Shown: in pieces, positions 1 to 7,939 of the stretch | Numbering within the stretch: the first letter of the stretch is position 1 | How the letters are laid out: every line of letters begins with the position of its first letter | Assembly: GCA_964473285.1 (NCBI GenBank) | Contig: CAYYOI010000012.1 | Location: 1-35,507 of the forward strand | Direction: 5' to 3' | From: JBNJGT01 sp964473285 | GTDB lineage: Archaea; Nanobdellota; Nanobdellia; Woesearchaeales; JACJVW01 | DNA: 35,507 nt | Notes under the pieces: generated by a model | Told to the model about the DNA's origin: nothing | What the model saw: the letters and a program-made list of their open reading frames with translations, nothing else | Database searches by the model: none | Program-made: the position numbers and the translations under genes

Positions 1-3
1 GAT

Positions 4-23
4 ATAGAAGTACTTACTTCTAT
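4..23. repeat. Perfect 9-bp inverted repeat
   Basis: ATAGAAGTA and TACTTCTAT are separated by two bases, giving a perfect inverted repeat at the left edge. It lies about 85 bp before the U32 gene, so it could be an operator or the terminator hairpin of a gene outside the window. There is no T-run directly after it on either strand. Confidence 0.5.
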
Positions 24-56
24 TTATTACTGTGCCCTAATTACGATTTAGAACAC

Positions 57-66
57 ATTTATAATT
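57..66 (+). promoter_or_regulatory. TATA box candidate for the U32 gene
   Basis: An ATTTATAATT element precedes the U32 gene. Initiation about 26 nt downstream would leave a short leader without a strong Shine-Dalgarno sequence. A weaker ATAAATA at 81-87 is spaced correctly for a leaderless start at 110. Confidence 0.35.
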
Positions 67-109
67 ATTTCTCAAAACAGATAAATACCCCCGCACCATC
101 ATGAGGTCT

Positions 110-1897
110 ATGATAGAACTCCTACTGCCCGCAGGAGACGAGCTAAGCCTGAGGGCAGCCATTGCAAACGGCGCAGACGCCATATATTTCGGGACAGGCA
201 GGTTTAACGCCAGGAGAAAAGCAAAGAACTTCTCAAGCCCAGAAAAAGTCATATCCTATTGCCATAAGCACAATGTCAAGGCTTACCTTGCAATAAACAC
301 CCTCATAAAAAACAATGAGCTTTCCCAAGTCCTGGGAATCATCAGAAAAACCAAGACAGACGCATTCATAATCCAGGACCCCTGCCTCATCCCTCTTATA
401 AGAAAACACTCAGATTCACAGATCCACATCTCTACCCAGGCAACAATAACCGCAACCCAAGGGATCCCAAAAGGTGCAGACCGGGTGATTCTTCCACGAG
501 AGTTAACCCTGGAAGAGATAAAGGCATTCTCCAGCCATGTTGAGACTGAAGTGTTTGTTCACGGTGCCCTTTGCATCTCCTACAGTGGCCAGTGCCTATT
601 TTCATCAATGGTAGGAGGAAGATCAGGAAACCGTGGCCTTTGTGCCCAACCCTGCAGGAAAAAGTACAACAACAAATACACCCTCAGCACAAAAGATCTC
701 TGCCTCTTAGAAAAACTACCAGAGATAATTGATTCAGGCGTCACAAGCCTCAAGGTTGAAGGACGATTGCGTAATCATAAGTATGTTGGTACAGTAGCTC
801 GCATATACCGCAAATATATCGACCAATACTACAACAATTCTTTCAAGATAGAACAAAAAGACCTGGATGATCTAAAGCTTGCCTTCAACCGCGAGTTCAC
901 AAAAGGCTTCATGTTCGAAAAAACAATAACCAACCCAAAAAACCCATCCAATCAAGGGCTCTATTTGGGAAAGACAAAAGACAACAGGCTAAGGCTTCGC
1001 CATGAACTCAACCCAGGAGATGGAATCACAATAAAGACAGATGAGACAAAAGGCTTTAAGTTCAAAGAGAAAAAGAAGAAAGGAGAAATCATAACAATTG
1101 ACGCAACAGACTACACCCCTGTCTATATGACCTCTTCGCACAAGATAATAGATCTTTCCGAACCCATCCCAGAACAGGTACCAAAAAAGATTCCTGAAAA
1201 AGAGATAACATTCAAGAAAGTCCCGAATACCGACAAGCCACGCCTTTTTTGCAGAGTCAATGACAAAAAGAACTTCAATAAGAGCAAGCAGGCAGACATA
1301 ATCTATGTCCCACTTGAACTATACCAAGATGCAATAAAGCTCCATGACAAGGTATATATCCAGACACCAAGGATAGTCTCAACAAAAGAAGCAGAAGAAA
1401 TCAGAAGCCAGATAAATAATCTACAACCCAAAGGGATATTGGTCTCAAACAGAGCTTTTCTGGACCTACCATTCAAAAAGCACATAGATTACAACCTCAA
1501 CTGTTACAACGACATTGACATCAACTGCTACAACTCAAAAGACGCTATCCCGGTAATCTCCCCAGAGCTTAACAAGAAAGAACTAAAAGAATTAAGAAAC
1601 AAGAATGTCATAGTGCTTGCCCACGAAGATCTTATCCTCATGACAACAAAAGAGCCACTGAAAGCCCCAGAACTAATTGACCAGGAAAACCGCCATTTCA
1701 GGGTATCCGGCATGAACATCCTCAACAACAAACCCCTGGGACTGTTTGATCATATCAATGAGCTGATAGAGACAGGCATCAAGTATTTTCTCGTGGACCC
1801 AAGACAACTAACAACATACAGGGACATCATCGAACAAAAGGCCAAGCTCACAAAGAAAGGATACACCACCGGCCATTTTAATCGCGGAGTCTACTGA
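110..1897 (+). CDS. Peptidase U32 family protein (probable RNA-modifying Fe-S enzyme)
   Basis: A long U32-family protein of 595 residues. Numbering from an alternative ATG at 101, the N-terminal part opens with the usual ELLLPAGD strand and holds the U32 signature EVFVHGALC followed by SGQC, with cysteines 158, 165, 181 and 185; C201 is a further candidate ligand. Characterised relatives (RlhA, TrhP, UbiU/UbiV) bind a [4Fe-4S] cluster and act in rRNA, tRNA or quinone hydroxylation, so the name peptidase is probably misleading. The C-terminal half has a SPELN segment and ends with TTGHFNRGV, typical of U32 C-terminal regions. I prefer ATG 110 because homologs start near this strand and a TATA-like element lies 26 nt before it. 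The true substrate is unknown. Confidence 0.85.
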   Translation: MIELLLPAGDELSLRAAIANGADAIYFGTGRFNARRKAKNFSSPEKVISYCHKHNVKAYLAINTLIKNNELSQVLGIIRKTKTDAFIIQDPCLIPLIRKHSDSQIHISTQATITATQGIPKGADRVILPRELTLEEIKAFSSHVETEVFVHGALCISYSGQCLFSSMVGGRSGNRGLCAQPCRKKYNNKYTLSTKDLCLLEKLPEIIDSGVTSLKVEGRLRNHKYVGTVARIYRKYIDQYYNNSFKIEQKDLDDLKLAFNREFTKGFMFEKTITNPKNPSNQGLYLGKTKDNRLRLRHELNPGDGITIKTDETKGFKFKEKKKKGEIITIDATDYTPVYMTSSHKIIDLSEPIPEQVPKKIPEKEITFKKVPNTDKPRLFCRVNDKKNFNKSKQADIIYVPLELYQDAIKLHDKVYIQTPRIVSTKEAEEIRSQINNLQPKGILVSNRAFLDLPFKKHIDYNLNCYNDIDINCYNSKDAIPVISPELNKKELKELRNKNVIVLAHEDLILMTTKEPLKAPELIDQENRHFRVSGMNILNNKPLGLFDHINELIETGIKYFLVDPRQLTTYRDIIEQKAKLTKKGYTTGHFNRGVY

Positions 1898-2028
1898 TCA
1901 TACACAACAAGAATGGTATTGGTCTCATCAGTTGCGCCAAGCTTGACATCGATTATCTTCAGGTCAGCATGCTCCTTGAGCCATGCATTTGCATCATCCT
2001 CATCATAGAATAGTTTTACCTGTCTCAT
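1891..2028 (-). CDS. Short Cse60/DUF2758-like protein, 45 aa
   Basis: A 45-residue acidic protein beginning MRQVKLFYDEDDANAWLKEH and ending ILVVYDQ. The pattern (KLF-D-E..., a short helix, then V-D-IK-like and ILVVY strands) resembles the small Cse60/DUF2758 family, whose biochemical role is unknown. The open frame extends upstream to 2094, but that part is the translated 3' half of the tRNA-Ser gene, so the start is ATG 2028, thirteen bases after the tRNA 3' end. It may be co-transcribed with the tRNA. Its 3' end overlaps the convergent U32 gene by 7 nt. Family assignment is from sequence pattern only. Confidence 0.6.
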   Translation of the reverse strand: MRQVKLFYDEDDANAWLKEHADLKIIDVKLGATDETNTILVVYDQ

Positions 2029-2040
2029 TTTCAATAAAGG

Positions 2041-2160
2041 CGCCGAGGCTGGGATTTGAACCCAGATGACCCGGAGGTCACAGGATGTCTGCACTGCAAG
2101 GTATCATAAGGACACCAGCCCTTAGCAATCCTGCGCAGTACCATGTTGTGCCACCTCGGC
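2041..2160 (-). tRNA. tRNA-Ser(GCU) with a 36-nt intron
   Basis: The reverse strand folds into a class II tRNA. The acceptor stem is GCCGAGG/CCTCGGC, the D stem GCA/TGC, and the anticodon stem CAGGA/TCCTG with loop TT-GCT-AA. The long variable arm is GACC-TCCG-GGTC and the T arm CTGGG-TTCAAAT-CCCAG. Anticodon GCU, the variable arm and discriminator G73 all indicate serine (AGC/AGU codons). An intron interrupts the anticodon loop after position 37. The CCA end is not encoded (the genome reads CCT), so a CCA-adding enzyme is needed. The mature tRNA is 84 nt. Confidence 0.95.
2087..2122 (-). other. Archaeal tRNA intron with bulge-helix-bulge motif
   Basis: A 36-nt intron lies between nucleotides 37 and 38. 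The exon TTGC (33-35 region) pairs with intron GCAG to make the 4-bp central helix. It is flanked by 3-nt bulges TAA (cut TA|A) and ACA (cut AC|A), with the anticodon stem CAGGA/TCCTG outside. Inside the intron GGTGTC pairs with GATACC around a CTTAT loop. This is the substrate of the archaeal splicing endonuclease. Confidence 0.9.
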
Positions 2161-2186
2161 AGGTAAATATTGGAAAAAGGCCGCGC

Positions 2187-2196
2187 TTTTTAAAGA
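2187..2196 (-). promoter_or_regulatory. TATA box for tRNA-Ser
   Basis: Reverse-strand CTTTAAAAAG is centred 31 nt upstream of tRNA nucleotide 1. This fits transcription start a few bases before the mature 5' end, with a short leader removed by RNase P. Confidence 0.6.
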
Positions 2197-2245
2197 TTTC
2201 CCATGTATTTGCACCAATGCCAAAACCCTGGATTTTGCAAAAACT

Positions 2246-2255
2246 TAATATAAAA
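2246..2255 (+). promoter_or_regulatory. TATA box for the IMPase-family gene
   Basis: The AT-rich TTAATATAAAAAG element is centred 26 nt before ATG 2276. That places transcription start at the start codon (leaderless mRNA) and argues against the upstream TTG at 2264. Confidence 0.65.
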
Positions 2256-2275
2256 AGCAATTTTTGCAAAGATTC

Positions 2276-3043
2276 ATGGAATTACTAAAGATCGCAACAC
2301 AGATCGCCCGCAAAGGCGGAGACTATCTATTGACAAACTTCAGGAGAGATCCTGACCTCCTCAGTAAAAGAGGACTCTCAAAGGAAGTATCAACTAAATA
2401 CGACAAGGAATGCGACCGAATCCTTATCGACGAGATAACCAGGCGCTATCCTGACCACAACCTTCTCACCGAAGAAAGCGGTAAGATAGAAAGAAAAGGC
2501 CAATACACCTGGATTATTGACTCTCTTGACGGCACTGGCAATTTTGCAGCAGGAAACCCTTTCTTTTCAGTCTCAATTGGAATAATGAAAGGAGATGAAC
2601 TCATTGCAGGAGTAGTCTATGCGCCTTATCTTGAAGAGCTCTATGCTGCCCAAAAAGGAAACGGATGCACCCTTAACGGAAAACAAGTGAAGGTTTCGGA
2701 AGTAAGCTCCCTTGACCAGGCCTACATCGTAGCCTGTGAAGGCGGATCAAAAGATAACAACAGTATGACAGAGCTTTTCAGGAACATCTACCCAAAAGTA
2801 AAAGACATGCGAAAGATAGGATCTGCAGCAATCGAGTGCGGCCTTGTGGCATCAGGAAGAGCTGATGGCTATACCACACTTTCAATCCATCCATGGGATG
2901 TTGCAGCAGGAGTTTTGTTAGTAAAAGAAGCAGGTGGACAAGTCACAGACTTCAAAGGCAAACCCTGGCAACCAGCACAAACAGATCTTGTCTGCTCAAA
3001 TAAAAGGATTCATGAAGAACTAAGAGACCTAACCTGCAACTAG
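2276..3043 (+). CDS. Inositol monophosphatase family protein (archaeal IMPase/FBPase type)
   Basis: A 255-residue Mg2+-dependent phosphatase of the IMPase superfamily. Metal-site motifs are all present: E66-E67 in LLTEESG, D82-x-x-D85-G86-T87 in IIDSLDGTGNF, and W207-D208 in IHPWDVAAG. Archaeal members hydrolyse inositol-1-phosphate and often fructose-1,6-bisphosphate, serving inositol lipid or osmolyte synthesis or gluconeogenesis. Bacterial SuhB and CysQ are relatives, so the substrate cannot be fixed from sequence. The gene stands alone with its own TATA box. I place the start at ATG 2276, not TTG 2264, because of the TATA spacing. Length and motif order are normal for the family. Confidence 0.88.
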   Translation: MELLKIATQIARKGGDYLLTNFRRDPDLLSKRGLSKEVSTKYDKECDRILIDEITRRYPDHNLLTEESGKIERKGQYTWIIDSLDGTGNFAAGNPFFSVSIGIMKGDELIAGVVYAPYLEELYAAQKGNGCTLNGKQVKVSEVSSLDQAYIVACEGGSKDNNSMTELFRNIYPKVKDMRKIGSAAIECGLVASGRADGYTTLSIHPWDVAAGVLLVKEAGGQVTDFKGKPWQPAQTDLVCSNKRIHEELRDLTCN

Positions 3044-3062
3044 ACGGACACCATCTTTACTT

Positions 3063-3088
3063 GTATAGATTTATAGTATAGATTTATA
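3063..3088. repeat. Tandem duplication of a 13-bp unit
   Basis: GTATAGATTTATA occurs twice back to back without mismatch. It is AT-rich and TATA-like, lying between the IMPase stop and the coiled-coil gene. It may be a regulator site or slippage product; no function is assigned. Confidence 0.7.
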
Positions 3089-3215
3089 TTACCTCCTACC
3101 ACCAGGTTTATTTCAGAATAATCCAATAATGAAGCATTACCAGACTATTGAGTTCTTCCAGTCAACCTAGACTATAAAACACCTATAGAAGTTTACTAAT
3201 AAGTGGTAAAGAAAG

Positions 3216-3225
3216 ATTATAAAAA
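3216..3225 (+). promoter_or_regulatory. TATA box for the 220-aa coiled-coil gene
   Basis: ATTATAAAAA is centred about 29 nt before ATG 3250, again compatible with a leaderless transcript. Confidence 0.6.
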
Positions 3226-3249
3226 TAATGGATCATATTACAAGATAAT

Positions 3250-3912
3250 ATGCCTCCTTTTGATGCCAGGAATGAGAATCTTGAAAATACAATCAGGATT
3301 ATGTCCACCAATATTGAAAGAATCAACCAAAAGCTTTCCATATCAAGACCTGAAAATGATCCCCAGCAACCCCCCCAGATTCTTGAAGAGTTAGACAAAA
3401 GATTCAACAAACTGGCAAACTTTTTCAAGAGTAGTCTTGACAACATGACCCAACATATCAACCATTTTCAGAACCACTTTCAGACACTTGCACATCTGAT
3501 TAAAACCTCAGAAGATAACATACGAAAAGAGATCCAGGAACAAAAAGACAAAGCGATAGTTGAGATCAAAAAGGAGGTTCAATATCAATTCTCACAATCC
3601 AGGGAACAATTGAAGCAATCCATCAATACAGGACAAGAAAAGATAAATGATATCTCCAGACAAGACCAAGCAACCATTAAACAAGAATTAGATTCTATAA
3701 AGAGAGAGATCCAGGATATGCTAAAAAGGATGGAAGCAACTCAAAACTCAACTAAAGGAAAAGAGATATCACCCGCATTCAAAAAAGATATCAATGAGAT
3801 AAAGAATAAGTTGGGAGATAGATTTGATGAGACCTTACAGCTTTTATGGCGCCTTCTTGAAATCAACTACAAGTTACTAGAAGAGAAAAAAGATTCAGAT
3901 ATACAACAATAA
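3250..3912 (+). CDS. Hypothetical coiled-coil protein, 220 aa
   Basis: Not recognised as a named family. After a short polar N terminus (MPPFDARNENLENTIRI) nearly the whole protein is predicted helical and rich in Gln, Glu, Lys and Asp, with hydrophobic residues spaced as heptads. There is no signal peptide, membrane segment, cysteine or catalytic motif. The central part (KEIQEQKDKAIVEIKKEV onward) looks like a long parallel coiled coil. It has its own TATA box and probably ATG 3250 is the first transcribed codon. A structural or scaffolding role is likely, but that is inference from composition only. Confidence 0.7.
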   Translation: MPPFDARNENLENTIRIMSTNIERINQKLSISRPENDPQQPPQILEELDKRFNKLANFFKSSLDNMTQHINHFQNHFQTLAHLIKTSEDNIRKEIQEQKDKAIVEIKKEVQYQFSQSREQLKQSINTGQEKINDISRQDQATIKQELDSIKREIQDMLKRMEATQNSTKGKEISPAFKKDINEIKNKLGDRFDETLQLLWRLLEINYKLLEEKKDSDIQQ

Positions 3913-4037
3913 TTGGAACTTCTCAATTTTAGGTATAATAGAATAACACTTGATTCAGAAACAAACATTCAATAAAATGAAAACCAAAGAACAGTAACAA
4001 GCAAAATGCTTATCCAAAATCACCCATTCTGATACAA

Positions 4038-4059
4038 CAAAAAAAAGGTAAGCACTACC
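4038..4059 (-). terminator. Terminator of the RND/COG1361 operon
   Basis: On the reverse strand a short hairpin GGTA-GTGCT-TACC overlaps the stop codon and is followed directly by a run of eight T. The stem is weak, but archaeal termination depends mainly on the T-run. Confidence 0.45.
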
Positions 4060-5269
4060 GGGTAAATAATCTACCCCTCAAAAGATAGATTCCTATACCC
4101 AGTATTACAATCACCGCAATGATTGCGATCCCCACAACAGGCGATTGCTTGTCATCCACACCATTTGCAACCTCAAAAGAGGTTTGCCTCTCCTGTGTTA
4201 TCACTTCATTACTGTCAATTGCCCGTACTTCAAGATCAACCTTATACTCCTTTGGTTTTGCATCCTCTATATCCAGAGTAAGAACTGCAACCCCACTCTC
4301 ACCGCCTTTCAAGGCACCCACAAAATCAGACTTCTGATCGAATTCAAAAGGCTGTGAAGAATCCTTGAACGCATGGACAGAGACTGACTTGGCATCATCC
4401 GTGCCAGTATTGGCAACAGTAAGGTACATATCCACCTTATTGTTCGGCCTTACTTTCGCAGGGTCCATTCGAACATCTGTGATCTCAAAATAAGGAGATG
4501 GCTTAAGTGTCAGGTTCAAAGGCAGGACAACCTCCTGGTAATCTTCATCCTTATAGCTGACCTCAACACCTACAGGATAAACGCCTGAGGAAAGATTTTC
4601 ATCAAGATCAAGATAGAATTTTCCCTGGCCAGTTGTACCTGCAGCAACAGTTCCAAGAACTGTTTCATGCGAATAAGTATAGGAAGGTGTTATCCCTTCA
4701 GGTAACTGCAGGCTCATCTTCACGTTATCTGCATCAGAATCCCCGATATTTACAATATCCAGGCTAAGTTCAGCCTCCTCAAGATCGCGCTTCAGCTGCT
4801 TAGGTGTTGTCCTGACTGCACCCAGGACCAGGTCAGGCTCTTCCTTTTCTCCCACACGGATATCATACTCCATGCTGGACCATCCTGAATCCTCAGATTT
4901 CCTGCTTTTAAGATCAACAGGATATGTCCCTTCATGAGCATCTTCTGCTACCCTCACCTTATAATGAAGAATGTAATACTCATCACTGTCACTATACCCT
5001 GTCCAGTACCCTACATTCTTTTCAGGTTTATCAACTGCATCAAAGAAAAAAGGATACTCTGTGTCAAGCACGAAAGTCAGGTCTTCAACAGCTTTTGTCC
5101 CGGATTTGGTTACCTTCCAGCGTAATTCAACATATTCACCTGGTTCAGCAGGATCCGGGTCCTGGTTCAAGAGAACCGTCCTCAACAAGGCGGTATCCTG
5201 GTCTCCTGCATAAAGCGCCCCTTGCGCAATTAATGTTCCTACAAGCAATAGCATAATAATCCTTTTCAT
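4055..5269 (-). CDS. COG1361-like surface protein with Ig-like repeats, membrane anchored
   Basis: A 404-residue exported protein. Residues 1-21 form a signal peptide (MKRIIMLLLVGTLIAQGALYA). It is followed by about three beta-sandwich domains of the CARDB/NEW3 type, with repeated patterns such as NIGDSDADNVKMSL and NTGTDDAKSVSV. A C-terminal transmembrane helix (about 378-397) is followed by a basic tail, so the body faces the outside. COG1361 'S-layer domain' proteins often sit beside RND or ABC exporters in archaea. Its ATG overlaps the stop of the upstream RND gene by 4 nt, so it is probably translationally coupled. A role as periplasm-like adaptor or substrate-handling partner of the RND pair is inference. 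Confidence 0.8.
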   Translation of the reverse strand: MKRIIMLLLVGTLIAQGALYAGDQDTALLRTVLLNQDPDPAEPGEYVELRWKVTKSGTKAVEDLTFVLDTEYPFFFDAVDKPEKNVGYWTGYSDSDEYYILHYKVRVAEDAHEGTYPVDLKSRKSEDSGWSSMEYDIRVGEKEEPDLVLGAVRTTPKQLKRDLEEAELSLDIVNIGDSDADNVKMSLQLPEGITPSYTYSHETVLGTVAAGTTGQGKFYLDLDENLSSGVYPVGVEVSYKDEDYQEVVLPLNLTLKPSPYFEITDVRMDPAKVRPNNKVDMYLTVANTGTDDAKSVSVHAFKDSSQPFEFDQKSDFVGALKGGESGVAVLTLDIEDAKPKEYKVDLEVRAIDSNEVITQERQTSFEVANGVDDKQSPVVGIAIIAVIVILGIGIYLLRGRLFTR

Positions 5270-6345
5270 TTTTTAGACCTCCTAAATCGTTCACCTAATA
5301 CAGCTATTATTGGTATGATAGTGATAGCAGCAAGAAAGCATGCTGTTATCCCATAACTCATCATCGTTCCAAGTTCTTCCATCACACTAAGGTTTCCCAT
5401 TGACATCGCCCGAAACCCGATCAATGCAGCAAGCGTAGTAGTAAACATCGGGATAAACACTGCATTAAGAGTATTCTCCATTGCCTTCTCTGGAGCAAGT
5501 TTTTCCAACTCACGCCTGAACCGGCTTATTGTCTGGATCCCAAAATCAATCCCTATCCCCATTATCATCGACATCGCCCCAGACGTTGCAGGACTTACAG
5601 ACAACCCAAGTAAGCCAAAATAACCAAACGCCCATACAATTCCGATAAGGATTACTGCCAAAGGTGTCAATGCATACCTTATAGAACGAAAAAGCAACAA
5701 CAGGACCACAAGTATCCCTATCATAGATAGCATTGAAGTCTTTTGCATATCAGGCCCTAAAGTCCCCTCTATGATAGGACCTGTTGCAATATCCCCTGCA
5801 ACATTGACTGACAGGGCACGAGGCTTATCCATGTTCCCTATTACCTGCTGCAGATCTGAAACCAGTTCTGAATCCTTATACGAATCATCAAGATTAATAC
5901 GTATCACTGACATGAGATAATCATCACTAATATAACTCTCAAATGCCCCGGAATCGACAACCTCCTTGATCCTTCTCTCAGACTTGGGGATCATACCCTC
6001 CATATCATGTACAAGCGTACCTGCACTTGTGACACGCACCACATGATCAGTATGCGAAACAAGCTCAGACAAGAGATAGATATATTCAATATATTCAGGC
6101 TTTCGTATGTCTCCTGAATCAAGTTCCAAAGCGATCATTATTGAATCGCTTCCTCCGAAATGATCTCCGATTATATCAAAAGCTTGTATCTCCTTTATAT
6201 CATCTGGCAGCATATCTGAATTATCCATATTCTTTGAACCTACCTGTCCTGAGAAATAAATCGCAATCCCTGTTACCAGAAGGACCAGTAAAAGCACAAT
6301 ATATGGATTGTGCGAGATGAACCGGGCATAGCTTCTGATTATCAT
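5266..6345 (-). CDS. Half-size RND/MMPL (HAE3-like) transporter, second subunit
   Basis: A 359-residue membrane protein with the fold of one RND half. It has TM1 near residues 15-32, a large extracytoplasmic loop to about 200, then five further TM helices. The loop after TM1 holds MDNSDMLPDDI. The MMPL/SSD signature GIGIDFGIQTISRFRREL carries the acidic residue (D in GIDFG) that relays protons in RND pumps. Full-length RND proteins have two such halves in one chain; archaeal HAE3 proteins such as MJ1562 are half-size. This gene overlaps its upstream partner by ATGA, suggesting a heterodimer. Substrate unknown; lipids or hydrophobic compounds are typical for HAE3/MmpL. Confidence 0.85.
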   Translation of the reverse strand: MIIRSYARFISHNPYIVLLLVLLVTGIAIYFSGQVGSKNMDNSDMLPDDIKEIQAFDIIGDHFGGSDSIMIALELDSGDIRKPEYIEYIYLLSELVSHTDHVVRVTSAGTLVHDMEGMIPKSERRIKEVVDSGAFESYISDDYLMSVIRINLDDSYKDSELVSDLQQVIGNMDKPRALSVNVAGDIATGPIIEGTLGPDMQKTSMLSMIGILVVLLLLFRSIRYALTPLAVILIGIVWAFGYFGLLGLSVSPATSGAMSMIMGIGIDFGIQTISRFRRELEKLAPEKAMENTLNAVFIPMFTTTLAALIGFRAMSMGNLSVMEELGTMMSYGITACFLAAITIIPIIAVLGERFRRSKK

Positions 6346-7448
6346 TTCATACCATCCTCAATTAGCATTATAACTGGTTCTACCGCAACTGCTGCGATTA
6401 TGCAATAAAAGATACCCAATGCAAGACTGAATCCAAGATGCTGCATCATAGGCATTATAGAGAAAGTAAGAGCAAGAAAACCTACAATCGTAGTGGTCCC
6501 AGACCCAAGAACTGCAGAACCCACTGCAGGCACTGCAGTTGACAACGCTTTCTTCTGGCTGCGTTTCTTTGCACGCTCCTCCTTATAGCGCGATAACATG
6601 AAAACACCGTATTCCACACCCAAGCCTAAAAGCATGGCTCCAAGCCCTGCTGTCGCAATCGAGATCTTGATTCCAAGCCAGCCAAGCGTCCCGCCTGTCC
6701 AGATTATTCCTAGCAATAAAGGCACGCTTATCACTCCAGCCTGCGTAAAAGATCTCTGGATTATCACGAGCAAGAAGAATATGATGACAAAAGCAACCAG
6801 TAAAGTAAATACACTGTCAAACTCCAGTAGTTCAAGAATCACTTTCAGGATTGAAGGTGTCCCTGTTATCGTGATCTCTGTTCCAGGTGGCTTTGAAAGC
6901 CCGTCCAATTTCTCATTCAATAGATTGGTAAGCGCAATTATCCCCTCATTCCCCTCCCCTACATCCGCCTTCAAAGTCATTATCATCTTTGTCCGATCAT
7001 CACTCACAAAAGAACCAAGTCCATTACTGGCCAAAGCAGAATACATGTCCTGAGAAGTATAGGAAGGATTCATCTGCCTCACAACAGGAGCAACAGATAC
7101 AACCTCCTCTATGCTGCTTTCATGGGTAAGAGTATCCTCAAGGCGCACCACATAATCCATTATTGCAGGATCCAGTATATCCTTTGGAAGCTCTTTCATA
7201 TTAACATCCTTAAGCTGGAAAAGAACAAATATCGTATCCTCACCGCTGAAAGCATCATTTACCCTGTCATTGAGCAGAAATATAGGAAGGTGCTGAGGCA
7301 TCTCCTCCTCAAAATTACCTTCAAGTTGTATATCCTTGAGCCCCACACCCAAAAAGAGAGTAAAAACCAGAACAACCATAAGAAGCATGTAAGGGTGCCT
7401 ATATTGAAGGACAGTCAGTCTTTCCAGTGCTTTCTCGATTAGGCTCAT
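6342..7448 (-). CDS. Half-size RND/MMPL (HAE3-like) transporter, first subunit
   Basis: A 368-residue partner of the following gene with the same half-RND layout. TM1 is near 20-37, an external domain runs to about 210, and five TM helices follow. The signature is GLGVEYGVFMLSRYKEER, where the usual Asp is Glu. Because this half carries Glu and the other half Asp at the same spot, both sites could work in proton relay. The protein starts with a cytoplasmic amphipathic stretch (MSLIEKALERL) as in other HAE3 proteins. It overlaps the PadR gene upstream and the second RND half downstream by 4 nt each. This regular pattern argues that the split is natural and not a sequencing frameshift. Confidence 0.85.
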   Translation of the reverse strand: MSLIEKALERLTVLQYRHPYMLLMVVLVFTLFLGVGLKDIQLEGNFEEEMPQHLPIFLLNDRVNDAFSGEDTIFVLFQLKDVNMKELPKDILDPAIMDYVVRLEDTLTHESSIEEVVSVAPVVRQMNPSYTSQDMYSALASNGLGSFVSDDRTKMIMTLKADVGEGNEGIIALTNLLNEKLDGLSKPPGTEITITGTPSILKVILELLEFDSVFTLLVAFVIIFFLLVIIQRSFTQAGVISVPLLLGIIWTGGTLGWLGIKISIATAGLGAMLLGLGVEYGVFMLSRYKEERAKKRSQKKALSTAVPAVGSAVLGSGTTTIVGFLALTFSIMPMMQHLGFSLALGIFYCIIAAVAVEPVIMLIEDGMK

Positions 7449-7918
7449 CTTAGTTCCTGCAGTTTTTTCTCTGCTTCCTTTATGACTTTCCTGAATTCTT
7501 CTTCCCTTGCCCTGAAACCTTTCTTATCCATCAAGCCAAACATCACACGAAAAAAAGGGATCATCACATCACTGTTTCTTACAAGCTCTTTCTCATTAAT
7601 TGAAGAGCATTCCTCCCCTAGAAGATCTGATACAGCCTTCTGCATCTTAAGGTGCGTATTGAACATGTCCTGGTGCTGCTTGAGAATATCCCTTATATGC
7701 CTTTTCCCCTTTATGGTCAGAGAATAGATCTTACTGTTTCCATCCTCTCTGAAAGTGACAAAGCCTTTTTCCTTCAACTCATTAAGCAAAGGATACATGG
7801 AACCGCTTGAAGGCCGTTTTCCATACTGCTCCTCGATAGAATCCATAAGAGAATATCCGGTTTGTTTCTGGACCAATAATGATTCCAGCACAAGTATTTT
7901 TAGCACACCTCTTAGCAT
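7445..7918 (-). CDS. PadR family transcriptional regulator
   Basis: A 157-residue regulator. The N-terminal winged helix-turn-helix is typical of PadR: MLRGVLKILVLESLL, then GYSLMDSI, recognition part SSGSMYPLLNELKEKGFV and the wing SKIYSLT. The C-terminal half is helical (dimerisation, DUF-like vinculin-type region). PadR repressors commonly control drug or lipid exporters in the same operon, and here the gene heads the RND-RND-COG1361 cluster with a 4-nt overlap. A TATA box at 7940-7949 gives a leaderless start at ATG 7918. An imperfect inverted repeat between the two is a likely autorepression site. Ligand unknown. Confidence 0.88.
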   Translation of the reverse strand: MLRGVLKILVLESLLVQKQTGYSLMDSIEEQYGKRPSSGSMYPLLNELKEKGFVTFREDGNSKIYSLTIKGKRHIRDILKQHQDMFNTHLKMQKAVSDLLGEECSSINEKELVRNSDVMIPFFRVMFGLMDKKGFRAREEEFRKVIKEAEKKLQELR

Positions 7919-7922
7919 ACTA

Positions 7923-7937
7923 TATCGGTTTCCGACA
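7923..7937. promoter_or_regulatory. Candidate PadR operator
   Basis: TATCGG-TTT-CCGACA is an inverted repeat with one mismatch, lying between the TATA box and the start codon of padR. A bound dimer would block transcription initiation. It does not match the ATGT-N8-ACAT consensus of some bacterial PadR proteins. Confidence 0.45.
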
Positions 7938-7939
7938 CG

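Noticed and set aside
2029..2094. N-terminal extension of the 45-aa frame upstream to 2094
   Set aside because: These codons are the T arm, variable arm and acceptor of tRNA-Ser read as protein; the real start is ATG 2028.
5266..7448. RND split as a frameshift or assembly error
   Set aside because: The junction is a clean ATGA overlap, like the other junctions of the operon, and the second half starts with its own complete TM1; archaeal half-size RND proteins are known.
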